Assembly (NCBI RefSeq): GCF_002240225.1
Contig: NZ_CP022584.1
Span: 3,394,594 to 3,458,593 of the forward strand
Length of the DNA stretch: 64,000 nucleotides
Source: Paenibacillus physcomitrellae
Lineage (GTDB): Bacteria; Bacillota; Bacilli; Paenibacillales; Paenibacillaceae
Direction: 5' to 3'
Shown: positions 24,129 through 32,789 of the stretch, piece after piece
Layout: every line of letters starts with the position of its first letter
How positions within the stretch are numbered: position 1 is the first letter of the stretch
Made by a program: the position numbers and the translations under genes
Notes under the pieces: model-generated
The model's input: the letters and a program-made list of their open reading frames with translations, nothing else
Told to the model about the DNA's origin: nothing
Databases searched by the model: none

Positions 24129-24761
24129 TTACGCCTGCTTCACGAGCTTTTGAATTTCCGCTGCAGCTGCTTTACGGTCATCCGCGCCGGTGATGCCGCC
24201 GCCCACGATCACCAGATCCGGTCCAGCGCTGACGACCTCAGCAATGGTATCCAGCTTGATGCCGCCGGCGATAGCTGTTTTGGCTTGTTTAACCACGCTT
24301 TTGATTGTGCGCAGGTCTTCAAACGAGTTCATGCCTGCAGCCTGGTGGTCATAACCGGAATGTACACAGATGTAGTCGACGCCAAGTGCGTCTACTTCTT
24401 TGGCGCGTTCGGCCAGGTTTTTCACATTGATCATGTCTACGAGAATACGTGCGCCTTGTTTTTTCGCTTCCGCTACTGCGCCGCTGATGGTCAAATCGTC
24501 GGATACGCCGAGGATCGTAACGATGCCCGCTCCGGCTTCGGCCGCTTTCATAACCTCGTATCCGCCTGCATCCATTACCTTAAGGTCAGCCAGAACCGTC
24601 AAGTTAGGGAAAGCTTCTTTAACCGCCTTAACGGCGTGCAGACCTTCATTAATAATAACGGGAGTCCCGATTTCCACGATATCGATATATTCCGCTACCT
24701 CGGCTACAACTTCCTTCGCGCCTGTAATATCCACTAAATCGAGTGCCAATTGAAGTTCCAT
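24129..24761 (-). CDS. hxlA: 3-hexulose-6-phosphate synthase
   Basis: 210 residues from ATG 24761, the same length as B. subtilis HxlA. The in-frame ATG at 24770 is only 3 nt from the AAAGGAG and is not used. It has the (beta/alpha)8 fold of the OMP decarboxylase superfamily. The N-terminal LALDLVD Asp and the central LADLKVMDAGGYE (DxKxxD) bind metal and phosphosugar; VGGGITGADD closes the phosphate site. It condenses formaldehyde with ribulose 5-phosphate. With hxlB it detoxifies formaldehyde, and the divergent hxlR is the expected activator. Confidence 0.95.
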   Translation of the reverse strand: MELQLALDLVDITGAKEVVAEVAEYIDIVEIGTPVIINEGLHAVKAVKEAFPNLTVLADLKVMDAGGYEVMKAAEAGAGIVTILGVSDDLTISGAVAEAKKQGARILVDMINVKNLAERAKEVDALGVDYICVHSGYDHQAAGMNSFEDLRTIKSVVKQAKTAIAGGIKLDTIAEVVSAGPDLVIVGGGITGADDRKAAAAEIQKLVKQA

Positions 24762-24880
24762 TTTATACATTCGCTCCTTTAATTCATGAGTAGATCCTAG
24801 CCGCCGTTATCGTTCCCAAAGTATAAAACCTGCATGCGGCCGGATAGGGTTATTATTATCGATCAGAATCTTTTTCGAAA

Positions 24881-24907
24881 GTAGGCACTTTGCCGTCAGG
24901 TAGGCAC
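24881..24907. promoter_or_regulatory. Candidate HxlR operator repeats
   Basis: GTAGGCAC occurs at 24881-24888 and again at 24900-24907, 19 bp apart, between divergent hxlA and hxlR. HxlR-type activators are known to bind paired direct repeats upstream of hxlA; assignment here is by position. Confidence 0.5.
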
Positions 24908-25029
24908 CTCCAGGTGACTAATGGCGGTTTTTAAGGCAGGTAGAAGCGCTTTTGTTATTCACTGAATCCCAGTATTGGCGCATTAGTTTCCTTTCGTATG
25001 CTAGGTGCTGGATTGAAACTAACTGAAAA

Positions 25030-25038
25030 TGATATACT
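25030..25038 (+). promoter_or_regulatory. Extended -10 promoter of hxlR
   Basis: TGATATACT fits TG-N-TATACT, 20 bp before the hxlR start. A TTGAAA at 25013 is too close to serve as an ordinary -35. Confidence 0.5.
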
Positions 25039-25058
25039 AAGAACAGGAGGTGTCGAAT

Positions 25059-25472
25059 TTGGCGAATGAGCTGAAAGAACGGATCAATCTCAAGGAAATC
25101 AACTGCGAGAAAGAACTGACGCTTGCCGTTATAGGCGGGAAGTGGAAATTGATCATATTATGGCATCTTGGTCTTGAAGGCACCAAACGGTTCGGTGAAC
25201 TGAAGAAGCTGATCCCTAACATTACGCAAAAAATGCTGACCAACCAGCTTCGTGAGCTGGAGGAAGACAAACTGATCAGCCGCAGGGTGTATCCGGAGGT
25301 GCCGCCTCGCGTGGAATACTCCATGACCGAATACGGCATCAGCCTTATGCCGGTGCTCAAGTCGATGTACGAATGGGGCAAACACTACGGTGAAGCCGTA
25401 GTCTGGAATGAATGTCCGGAGAAGGAAGCTGACAAGCAATCCGCAGAGCCTGCGCTCGCTGTTAGCGAATAA
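25059..25472 (+). CDS. hxlR: HxlR-family winged-helix regulator
   Basis: 137 residues from TTG 25059, 8 nt after AGGAGG. A GTG at 25050 is part of the ribosome site and cannot be the start. The HxlR domain covers ~20-110: [53 protein letters not shown] and the wing [13 protein letters not shown]. The Cys at the domain start is the residue implicated in formaldehyde sensing in B. subtilis HxlR. A short acidic tail follows. It is divergent from hxlAB and is expected to activate it in response to formaldehyde. Confidence 0.9.
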   Translation: MANELKERINLKEINCEKELTLAVIGGKWKLIILWHLGLEGTKRFGELKKLIPNITQKMLTNQLRELEEDKLISRRVYPEVPPRVEYSMTEYGISLMPVLKSMYEWGKHYGEAVVWNECPEKEADKQSAEPALAVSE

Positions 25473-25507
25473 TTGCGGGCGGCGGCTCGGCTTTTTAACA
25501 AAATTAA

Positions 25508-25549
25508 AACCTCCAACTCCACTAATACAGTGGTTTTGGAGGTTTTTTT
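25508..25549 (+). terminator. Terminator of hxlR
   Basis: AACCTCCAA with an inner CCACT stem pairs with AGTGG and TTGGAGGTT, followed by a T-run. Confidence 0.85.
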
Positions 25550-25698
25550 CGTTCTGATTTCGGGGCTCATCTGAATTCGAATGGGCCCTTTTGAGACGGC
25601 CTGGCTGATTTGATCAGAGCAACTCACTCATAGATTCGCTCCTGGTTCCGACCTGCCCAGTCCCGTGTCTTCCCGTTCTGTGTGGCGACGGGTTAGTC

Positions 25699-27705
25699 TC
25701 AGTCGGCGGTATCTCCGCCGGCTTCTTCGCCGTACCACAGCTGGCGGAAGCTGTCGCTGGTCGCCAGCAGCTGCTCCGCCGTGCCCGAGGCTTCGATCGT
25801 GCCGTTCTTCAGCACGATGATTCGGTCGGCGTGAGCCAGCGCGGCTTTGCGGTGCGAGACGACGAGGCAGGTGGCCTCGCCGCGCTCGCGGAACAGCCGC
25901 TCCCAAAGCTTGCGCTCCGTCTCGACGTCCAGCGCACTGGACAGGTCGTCGAAGACGTACAGCTCAGCGTCGCGGACAAGCATGCGCGCGGCCGCGGTAC
26001 GCTGAGCCTGACCGCCGGACAGCTTGACGCCGCGCGGTCCGACCATGGTGTCGAGCCCGTGCTCCAGCCGGGCGACGTCTTCCTCGAGGACGGCGGCATG
26101 CAGCGCGCCGGCCAGGCTGCTCTGCTCGGGAGGCAGGCCGAGCAGGATGTTATCGCGCAGCTTGTCGCTGTACAGCCGCGGGATTTGCGCCGTGTAGGCA
26201 CTCTGCGGCGGCACAAAGAAGTCTGCCGGCTTCTCTACTCGCCGGCCGTTCCAGCGGATCTCCCCGCTGCTTGCCGGCAGCAGGCCGAGCAGGGTGCGGA
26301 GCAGCGTTGTTTTGCCGGAACCGATCATTCCGGTGATGACCGTAAATGAGCCCCGCTCCAGCTCCAGATTAATGCCTTGAATCCCCCGGCCGGTCTCGGG
26401 ATACTTATAACTCAACCCGCGGGCCTCCAGCTTTTGGAGCGGACCCGCTTGAAGGCCGGACGTGTCAAGGGCTGAGGCAGCCGTTATCAAGCCGTCCGCC
26501 GCCGGGGAATAGGCCGCCGAGGCGGACGCCTCCGCAGCGGAAGACCCCGCATCCCAGCCGGAGCGTCTTGTCGTCTTGCCTGCCCCCTTATCCAAGTCGG
26601 TTTGTCTCGCCGTTTTTTCTGTCTCCGCATCCAAGACGGTGCGGCTTGCCTTCTTACCCGTCTTCCCGGCTTTATTTTGGCCGCTTCGGCGTTCGCCCCA
26701 GTTTCGGCCCGGCTTGCCAACCCCGATATAAGCCGCAGCAGTCAGCAGGGAAGCAGGCGCTCCCTGGATCATGGTTACCAAGCGTTTAAAGCTGACGGTC
26801 ATCTGTTTATAGAACGTCATGAAGTTCCCCAGATTGGAGATCAGCTGCGTTACGAACGTCAGATAATACACAAACAACGATAAATCGCCGACACTGAAAG
26901 TGCCGCTGCGCATCTTGTAGCCGGCCAGCACGAGAATGACGCCGGTGCCCAGGTTTACGGAGTTGGTGAATACCGAAGACAAGGCTTCGGTGATCAGCTT
27001 ATCCTTCACCATCGTTTGGCGGCGGCGGTCGCTCAGCTCTACAAACCGCCGTACAACTCGCGATTCCGCTCCGGCAACCTGAATGGCCTGCACGTTGGAG
27101 AACATTTCACTGATCGAGCTGGTGACTCTTGCCGTGGCTTCGCGGCTTGCCGCACGATACTTCTGTATGCGCGCTGTGGCGATCTGGGCGGCCGCTACGA
27201 CCAACACCAGCGGCACAAACACAAATAACGTCATCTGCGCATCGATGGAGATCAGGATATATCCGGCCACAATCGCGAAGCCGACCAGTCCAAGGGAGTC
27301 CACCGACCAGCTGATCGCTTCCTCCGTCTGGTCGATGTCGTCCCGGAAGTTGCTGATTGCTTCACCCGGTGAACAAGGAATTGCCCTTGCCCCCGGTTCA
27401 TTCAGCACATGGGCCAGCATATTGCGGCGAAGCAGCATACTCGTCCTGAACCGGAAGTGGACATCCGTCAGGAAGCCGAGGGCAATAATGGCTATCCGGG
27501 CTAAAGCAGCGCCGATGAGCAGGGACGCCAGCGCCCATACGCCATAGCCCAGCTGGGTGTGGCTCTCAAGCTGGTCAAAATATTTCTTGGTGATCAGGCC
27601 AGGAATCAGCAGTGACATGTGAATCAGCGTCCAGGCCACCAGATTGGCCAAGTAGAGAACCGGGTGCAGTGAAAGCAATCTAATGAAAAAATGCCGAGGC
27701 TTCAC
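25699..27705 (-). CDS. ABC exporter half-transporter with non-canonical ATPase site
   Basis: 668 residues. A six-helix exporter domain (~15-310) is followed by an Ala/Gly/Lys/Arg/Asp-rich insert (~325-425, with ETEKTARQTDLDKG). The nucleotide-binding domain (~430-655) has Walker A GMIGSGKTT, signature KLSGGQAQR, Walker B VFDDLSSALD and H-loop VVSHR. In Walker B the catalytic Glu is Asp (FDD), making this the degenerate partner of a heterodimer. The start GTG 27705 overlaps the partner's stop (GTGA). Heterodimeric exporters expel drugs, lipids or peptides; substrate unknown. The ~100-residue linker is much longer than usual. Confidence 0.88.
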   Translation of the reverse strand: MKPRHFFIRLLSLHPVLYLANLVAWTLIHMSLLIPGLITKKYFDQLESHTQLGYGVWALASLLIGAALARIAIIALGFLTDVHFRFRTSMLLRRNMLAHVLNEPGARAIPCSPGEAISNFRDDIDQTEEAISWSVDSLGLVGFAIVAGYILISIDAQMTLFVFVPLVLVVAAAQIATARIQKYRAASREATARVTSSISEMFSNVQAIQVAGAESRVVRRFVELSDRRRQTMVKDKLITEALSSVFTNSVNLGTGVILVLAGYKMRSGTFSVGDLSLFVYYLTFVTQLISNLGNFMTFYKQMTVSFKRLVTMIQGAPASLLTAAAYIGVGKPGRNWGERRSGQNKAGKTGKKASRTVLDAETEKTARQTDLDKGAGKTTRRSGWDAGSSAAEASASAAYSPAADGLITAASALDTSGLQAGPLQKLEARGLSYKYPETGRGIQGINLELERGSFTVITGMIGSGKTTLLRTLLGLLPASSGEIRWNGRRVEKPADFFVPPQSAYTAQIPRLYSDKLRDNILLGLPPEQSSLAGALHAAVLEEDVARLEHGLDTMVGPRGVKLSGGQAQRTAAARMLVRDAELYVFDDLSSALDVETERKLWERLFRERGEATCLVVSHRKAALAHADRIIVLKNGTIEASGTAEQLLATSDSFRQLWYGEEAGGDTAD

Positions 27706-29483
27706 GCGAGCACCTCCTCAAGTCCGACAGCCAGCATCCGGCTGAAGCGGGAATTTGGATCTTCCGCCAGCTCCTTGCGGGAGCCCTCCTCCAGCATCCG
27801 GCCGTCCTCGAGAATCAGGATCCGGTCAGCCCGCTGCACAGTAGACAGCCTGTGCGCAATAATGATACAGGTTCTCTGTTCGAGAAGCTTGGTAATGGCC
27901 GCCTCGATCCGGCTTTCCGTAAGCGGATCAAGCCGGGAGGATGCTTCGTCCAGAATAACGAGCCCCGGGTCGGTCAGAAATACCCGGGCAAAGGCCAGCA
28001 GCTGGGCTTCCCCGGCAGACAGGCTGCCGCCGCCGGAAGCAAGCTGCGAATCGAGCCCCTCCGGCATTCCTTTAAACCAGTCTCCGAGACCGACTTCTTC
28101 AAGGACCGCCAGGATTCGGTCATCACTAATCCGGTCATCGAACAACGTCAGATTGTCGCGTACCGTTCCTTCCATGATTTCAATATTCTGCGTCACCATC
28201 GCCACTGAGCTGCGCAGCTCATGCAGCTTGCACGCACGGATGTCGGTGCCGCCAAGCTCAATCGCGCCTTGCTGCGGGTCATAGAAGCGCAGTAGCATCC
28301 GGGCGAGCGTTGTTTTGCCGCTTCCCGTGCGCCCGAGGAGCCCCAGCGTTTGCCCCGGCTCCAGCTTCACATTCAGCTGTTGCAGGGTTGGTGTTTCCTC
28401 CGGCTCGTAAGCAAAGCTGAGATTGCGGATATTCAGGGAGAGAGGACCTTTAGGCAAAGGGGCTCCCGGCCCGTCCATAATCGCAGGTTCCGTTGCCAGC
28501 AGGCTCTGCACCCGAACGAGACTGGCGTCGGCTTTCTGCAAATCCTCAAGCTGGGTCCGAATCTGTTCAATCGGTTTGGCGAGCAGCTCCGTATAATAGA
28601 AGACCAGATAAATGCCGCCGATCGAAAGCTCGCCCTGCTTCCAGAGCACCGCGCAGACGATAAACGCTGCGGCGTTGCCGAACGCAAATACAAAGATGGT
28701 CGTTCCCCACATGAGGAAGAAACCGAAGAAAGCACGGACACGAACAGGCAGCATCCGGCGCGTCAGGTCATAATAACGCCCCAGGACATAACCGGCTGCG
28801 CCGTTGGCGCGCGTATCCTCGGTGCCTTCCAGGTGCTCGCCGATAAAGCCGTAGAATTCGGCGTTCAGCGCCTGCCACTTTGTCCAGACCGGTACGGCGA
28901 ATTTCCGGATCCACTGGATCAGGAAGATCGCACCGATCACAAAGGCGGTCATAACAACGCCGACCCAAAGATTTTCCCGGAACAGCAGAATCAGAATGCC
29001 GAGCATCAGCATGGCGTTGCCTGCCATATGTATAATGAAACTCGAGAAGAAGTTAGCCAGCGAGTTCACATCTCCGTCGACCCTTTCGATCAGGGAACCG
29101 GAGGTTTGGGTTTTATGGAAGGACATGTCGAGAGACAAGCAATGCTCCGCCAGATCGGCGCGCAGCTTGTTGGTGGTTCTCCAGCCCAGATTCTCACTGA
29201 AATAAGCGGCGCAGACCGAAACGATCTGCTGGATCAGCGAGAAGCCGATAAATAAGAAAGCTGCAACGTACAGCGGCCTTAGGCTGCCCGTACCTTGGGC
29301 ATTATCAATGAAATAACGGATAATCTGCGGATTCACGAGCTGCAGGGCAATGGAAGTCAATAATAAAACAGTAAGTCCGATCATTAATTTACGCTGAGGC
29401 AGTACGTATCTGCCTAAGATCGTACGGTATTTTCCCAATTTGGGCCTTCGTGCCGTTTCTCCTGCTGTCAGTTCCCCGGACAT
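27702..29483 (-). CDS. ABC exporter half-transporter with canonical ATPase site
   Basis: 593 residues from ATG 29483, 10 nt after AAGGAG. The frame is open 35 codons further up, but those have no ribosome site. The exporter domain has six helices (VLLLTSIALQLVNPQIIRYF...). The nucleotide-binding domain has Walker A GRTGSGKTT, signature SLSAGEAQL, Walker B LVILDEASSRLD with the catalytic Glu, and H-loop IIAHRLST. The signature is SAGE rather than SGGQ, also typical of asymmetric heterodimers. It is the first gene of the operon and translationally coupled to the FDD partner. Resembles YheH/BmrC-type drug exporters. Confidence 0.9.
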   Translation of the reverse strand: MSGELTAGETARRPKLGKYRTILGRYVLPQRKLMIGLTVLLLTSIALQLVNPQIIRYFIDNAQGTGSLRPLYVAAFLFIGFSLIQQIVSVCAAYFSENLGWRTTNKLRADLAEHCLSLDMSFHKTQTSGSLIERVDGDVNSLANFFSSFIIHMAGNAMLMLGILILLFRENLWVGVVMTAFVIGAIFLIQWIRKFAVPVWTKWQALNAEFYGFIGEHLEGTEDTRANGAAGYVLGRYYDLTRRMLPVRVRAFFGFFLMWGTTIFVFAFGNAAAFIVCAVLWKQGELSIGGIYLVFYYTELLAKPIEQIRTQLEDLQKADASLVRVQSLLATEPAIMDGPGAPLPKGPLSLNIRNLSFAYEPEETPTLQQLNVKLEPGQTLGLLGRTGSGKTTLARMLLRFYDPQQGAIELGGTDIRACKLHELRSSVAMVTQNIEIMEGTVRDNLTLFDDRISDDRILAVLEEVGLGDWFKGMPEGLDSQLASGGGSLSAGEAQLLAFARVFLTDPGLVILDEASSRLDPLTESRIEAAITKLLEQRTCIIIAHRLSTVQRADRILILEDGRMLEEGSRKELAEDPNSRFSRMLAVGLEEVLA

Positions 29484-29749
29484 AATAAGAACACTCCTTT
29501 CGCAATGGTAAATGTATCCTGTTCCCGGCAATGAGTCAATGCCCAGAATCATTATAAAAGTCTGGTCGGGGCCTGCGGCAAACCGCATCCCTAAGCCCTT
29601 TCTATATCCTATATGGAAACATATGTTCCTTCAAGGTGTATAGAGATATTTTTCCCCAATCGGCTGGATAGGTATGATATGTTTAGGGAGGTATAACTAC
29701 AATTAATCTAAAATTACTTTAACTATTCATAAGATAGGGAAGCTGTTAA

Positions 29750-30928
29750 ATGAATATCGCTTTGGATATGAAAACGGTCTTTACGCTTGTTGTCCTTGGT
29801 CATTTATGCACGATGATTCTGATTTCCGCCTACCGGAGACATTTCGCTCAAGACTCGGCGATTTATCTGTTCAGCATGTCCAAATGGCTTCAAGCGGCCG
29901 TATGGGGATTATCGGTGTTTCGCTTTACCCTGCCGGGTATACTCGGCATTGCCTTGCCCAATCTGATCCTGTTTATAGCTGCAGGACTTGAATTGAGCGC
30001 GGTGTTGAAGGTGATAGGCGGAATGGACCTGCGCGTCAAGCGATATATGATCCTGTTAATGGGAGTCAGTCTGTTTGGCTATCTCCTGATCTTTTTCGTT
30101 TATAACACAGAGTGGCTCAGGATTTGTTTCTCATCCCTTATGCTTTCGTTGTTTATGGCCTATCCGGTTTACCGGCTGGCCGGGGACAAGCAGGCTTCGG
30201 CGCTAAAGAAGACTTTAAGTGTTATGTATGGCATCCTCTGCATAACACTGCTGGTCCGGGCCGTGCTTGCGGTCAAAATGGTCGACCAAATGAGCTTGTA
30301 TTCGGAAGCTAATTTGTACCAGCTTGCTTCGTATTTCTCTATTTTCTTCATGATGCTGGTCGGCAATATCGGGTTTATTCTGCTTTCCAAAGAGCAGGCG
30401 GACGAGAGGCTTCTGCAGCTGGCGAGTTATGACGACTTGACCGGTGCGCTGAATCGCAGAACCTTTATAGAGAGAGCCGAGCAATGCATTGAAGAGCTGG
30501 CTGAAAGCCGGCTGCCGGTCTCTTTTATTTTGTTTGATATCGACCATTACAAGAGGATTAATGACACTTACGGCCATGAAGTGGGAGATCGTGTTCTTCG
30601 GGACATGACGGGAGCGGCGAAGCGCTTATTGGAGGACCGGGGAATACTGGGCAGATATGGGGGCGATGAGTTTGCCATCCTGCTTCCCGGCCTGAACGTT
30701 CAGGAATCGGATGCTTTGGCCGAATGGCTGAGATCTCTCCTTGCTGCGGAGGGCACTTCCGAACCTTTTATTCCTTACACGGTCAGCATGGGGATCGTAA
30801 CGGTTACGGCCACCAAACAATTTGCTGTTTTGGAACTGTATAAACTGAGCGATCAAGCGCTGTATGAAGCCAAACGAAAGGGGCGCAACCGGGTGGAGCG
30901 AAACGGGATATTTCCTGCGGAGATTTGA
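29750..30928 (+). CDS. Membrane-bound diguanylate cyclase
   Basis: 392 residues: six to seven N-terminal helices (~5-215) form a membrane sensor. A short linker (LLSKEQADERLLQLASYDDLTGALNRR) leads to a GGDEF domain, with the active motif intact at 304-308 (GRYGGDEFAIL). Substrate residues FDIDHYKRINDTYGHEVGD are all present. The RxxD inhibitory site expected five residues before GGDEF is absent (EDRG there), so product inhibition is unlikely. It makes c-di-GMP at the membrane and could feed the YdaK-like receptor at 18320. AGGGAAG precedes the ATG; monocistronic. Confidence 0.92.
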   Translation: MNIALDMKTVFTLVVLGHLCTMILISAYRRHFAQDSAIYLFSMSKWLQAAVWGLSVFRFTLPGILGIALPNLILFIAAGLELSAVLKVIGGMDLRVKRYMILLMGVSLFGYLLIFFVYNTEWLRICFSSLMLSLFMAYPVYRLAGDKQASALKKTLSVMYGILCITLLVRAVLAVKMVDQMSLYSEANLYQLASYFSIFFMMLVGNIGFILLSKEQADERLLQLASYDDLTGALNRRTFIERAEQCIEELAESRLPVSFILFDIDHYKRINDTYGHEVGDRVLRDMTGAAKRLLEDRGILGRYGGDEFAILLPGLNVQESDALAEWLRSLLAAEGTSEPFIPYTVSMGIVTVTATKQFAVLELYKLSDQALYEAKRKGRNRVERNGIFPAEI

Positions 30929-30939
30929 GGAAAAAAGAT

Positions 30940-30970
30940 AAAGCCTGCCTCTCAACCGAGGCAGGCTTTT
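30940..30970 (+). terminator. Terminator of the diguanylate cyclase gene
   Basis: AAAGCCTGCCTC pairs with GAGGCAGGCTTT around the loop TCAACC, followed by T. Confidence 0.88.
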
Positions 30971-31043
30971 AACATTTTAACATCTTAACATCTTTAAATG
31001 AGCAAGACGAGTCCTATTTAGTTTAAGAATAAGTCCTGTTTAG
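30967..31043. repeat. Tandem repeats downstream of the cyclase terminator
   Basis: Four 8-bp units run from 30967 to 30998 (TTTTAACA, TTTTAACA, TCTTAACA, TCTTTAAA). They are followed by AGTCCTATTTAG (31010) and AGTCCTGTTTAG (31032), 22 bp apart. Confidence 0.65.
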
Positions 31044-31072
31044 GGTGAATACGGATCCTGTGAAACGCGGAC

Positions 31073-32488
31073 TTAACCCATTGCCGGAGCAGGCTGCTGA
31101 ACCGGTTCGTTAGACGGTTCATGATCGACCAGCGAATAGCGCTCCCACGCCCGGCTGCGCCAGCGGAAATACATAATGACGGCGCGCGTCCATTCGTCCG
31201 CCGCAATCGCGAGCCAAATGCCCGCCAGTCCCAGATGCAGCTGGAAGACCAGCAGATAACCGAGCGGCAGCGACATGCAGACCATAGAGAGCAGGCCCAT
31301 GTAGACCGGGAACTTGGCGTCGCCGGCAGCCCGCAGGGAGTTGATGATGACGATGTTGACCGTACGTCCCGTTTCAAGAATCAGGCTGAGCAGCAGCACC
31401 TGAGAGCCCAGTCTGACAATCGCCAGATCATCGGTGAACAGATGGAACAGGGGAATGCGGAACGCGATGATGATCAAATCGACGACCACGGTCGCGGCAA
31501 GCGCCCACTTGACGCTCTGGAAGACCCGGGTGTACGCATCCTGCTGGCGTCTGGAGCCTACATAATGGCCTACCACAATCGCTGTTCCCATCCCGATGGC
31601 CATGCTGAACAGATAGATATAAGAAGAGATATTAACGGCATATTGACGTGTAGCCATCGCTTCCGCGCCGAGATAAGTGACGTATAGGGTGAAGATCAGC
31701 TGACAGATTTGATAGACGATGCTCTCAAAAGCGGAAGGAATGCCGATTTTGAGAATTTTCGAAATATACTGCTTCGACAGTTTCAAATAATAGTTGAACC
31801 GGACGCGAACCTCCATGACCCTGTACATCAGCCAGAAGAAAATAATCAGGCAGACCAGGCGGCTGAACACGGTCGAAATCGCCGCGCCCTGAACGCCCAT
31901 GGCGGAGAAACCCAAGTGCCCGTAAATCAGGACATAATTGCCTGCTACGTGAATCACATTCATCAGCAGCGAAACAATCATCGTCTGCTTTGTGAACCCA
32001 TGCGTACGAATCGTAGCGGCCAGCGCATTGATCAGCGCCTGCAGGAAAATACCGCCGCCTACGATCTGAATATAGGATACGGCATAATCCAGAATGGGGC
32101 CGTGGACGTTCAGCAGCTGCAGCATCATTTTGCCGGAAAGCAGGAAGACTGCGCTGAGCACGAGACCGACAGCCAGGTTGATCGTAACGGCATTGCCGGT
32201 GACTCTGGCGGCTTCGCTTAATTTTTTTGAACCGAGATATTGGGCCACCACGATGGCTGCCCCGTTGCCGATAACCTCCAGCACGAGGATCGCGATCGAA
32301 ATGATCTGGTTGGCAGCGCCAACACCTGCGACTGCATTATCAGAAACCGAGCTGATCATAAACGTATCCACGCTGCCCATCAGCATAAACAGAAACAATT
32401 CCAGAAAGATAGGCCATGTTAAATGGAACATATGAAATTGTTTCTTACCGGCGGTTGACGAATTTTCTTCCAAGGTCGTGCTTTCCAA
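31073..32488 (-). CDS. MATE-family multidrug efflux transporter
   Basis: 471 residues with twelve membrane helices in two related six-helix halves. The first half begins FHLTWPIFLELFLFMLMGSVDTFMISSVSDNAVAGVGAANQI, where GSVDTFM carries the conserved MATE Asp. The second repeats the pattern at IGIPSAFESIVYQICQLIFTLYVTYLG. It resembles the NorM/DinF group, which uses Na+ or H+ to export cationic drugs. The start is TTG 32488 with AAGGTGA about 5 nt upstream. Two 16-bp direct repeats sit in its leader, suggesting a dedicated repressor. Substrate unknown. Confidence 0.92.
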   Translation of the reverse strand: MESTTLEENSSTAGKKQFHMFHLTWPIFLELFLFMLMGSVDTFMISSVSDNAVAGVGAANQIISIAILVLEVIGNGAAIVVAQYLGSKKLSEAARVTGNAVTINLAVGLVLSAVFLLSGKMMLQLLNVHGPILDYAVSYIQIVGGGIFLQALINALAATIRTHGFTKQTMIVSLLMNVIHVAGNYVLIYGHLGFSAMGVQGAAISTVFSRLVCLIIFFWLMYRVMEVRVRFNYYLKLSKQYISKILKIGIPSAFESIVYQICQLIFTLYVTYLGAEAMATRQYAVNISSYIYLFSMAIGMGTAIVVGHYVGSRRQQDAYTRVFQSVKWALAATVVVDLIIIAFRIPLFHLFTDDLAIVRLGSQVLLLSLILETGRTVNIVIINSLRAAGDAKFPVYMGLLSMVCMSLPLGYLLVFQLHLGLAGIWLAIAADEWTRAVIMYFRWRSRAWERYSLVDHEPSNEPVQQPAPAMG

Positions 32489-32544
32489 GTTGTCACCTTC
32501 CAGAAACCTAAATTTAGTTGAATCTATTCCCTTAAATCATGAGC

Positions 32545-32576
32545 GACGACACTTTGATCTGACAACACTTCGATCT
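32545..32576. repeat. Two 16-bp tandem repeats in the MATE leader
   Basis: GACGACACTTTGATCT (32545-32560) and GACAACACTTCGATCT (32561-32576) match at 14 of 16 positions. They sit just downstream of the predicted minus-strand promoter, where a repressor would act. Confidence 0.65.
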
Positions 32577-32592
32577 ACTTATAAACAAACGT

Positions 32593-32601
32593 ATATTAGC
32601 A
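32593..32601 (-). promoter_or_regulatory. Extended -10 promoter of the MATE gene
   Basis: On the minus strand TGCTAATAT fits an extended -10 about 105 bp before the TTG start. The rest of the 301-bp gap (32489-32789) holds the repeats above, an AT-rich stretch and a weak GAACC/GGTTC hairpin (32754-32775) that may end the siderophore operon. Confidence 0.45.
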
Positions 32602-32789
32602 TAGTTCTTATGTAATTACAGCAATTAAAATGTAAAATAATGAAATCCTCTAAAATTTTCTGGAAGTTATCCGATCGCCTTGTTTTTTTCGGAAAAAGGG
32701 AAGAACCCGTACCTCGGATCAAGTCCCTTTTTAGGCAGGTTGCTTAAAAAAGGTTTCTCGAACCGAAGTCGGGTTCCGCTTGCTGCACA

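Noticed and set aside
26487-26789. Separate small genes within the ABC exporter linker
   Set aside because: Frames lack ribosome sites; the linker is in frame with both exporter domains.
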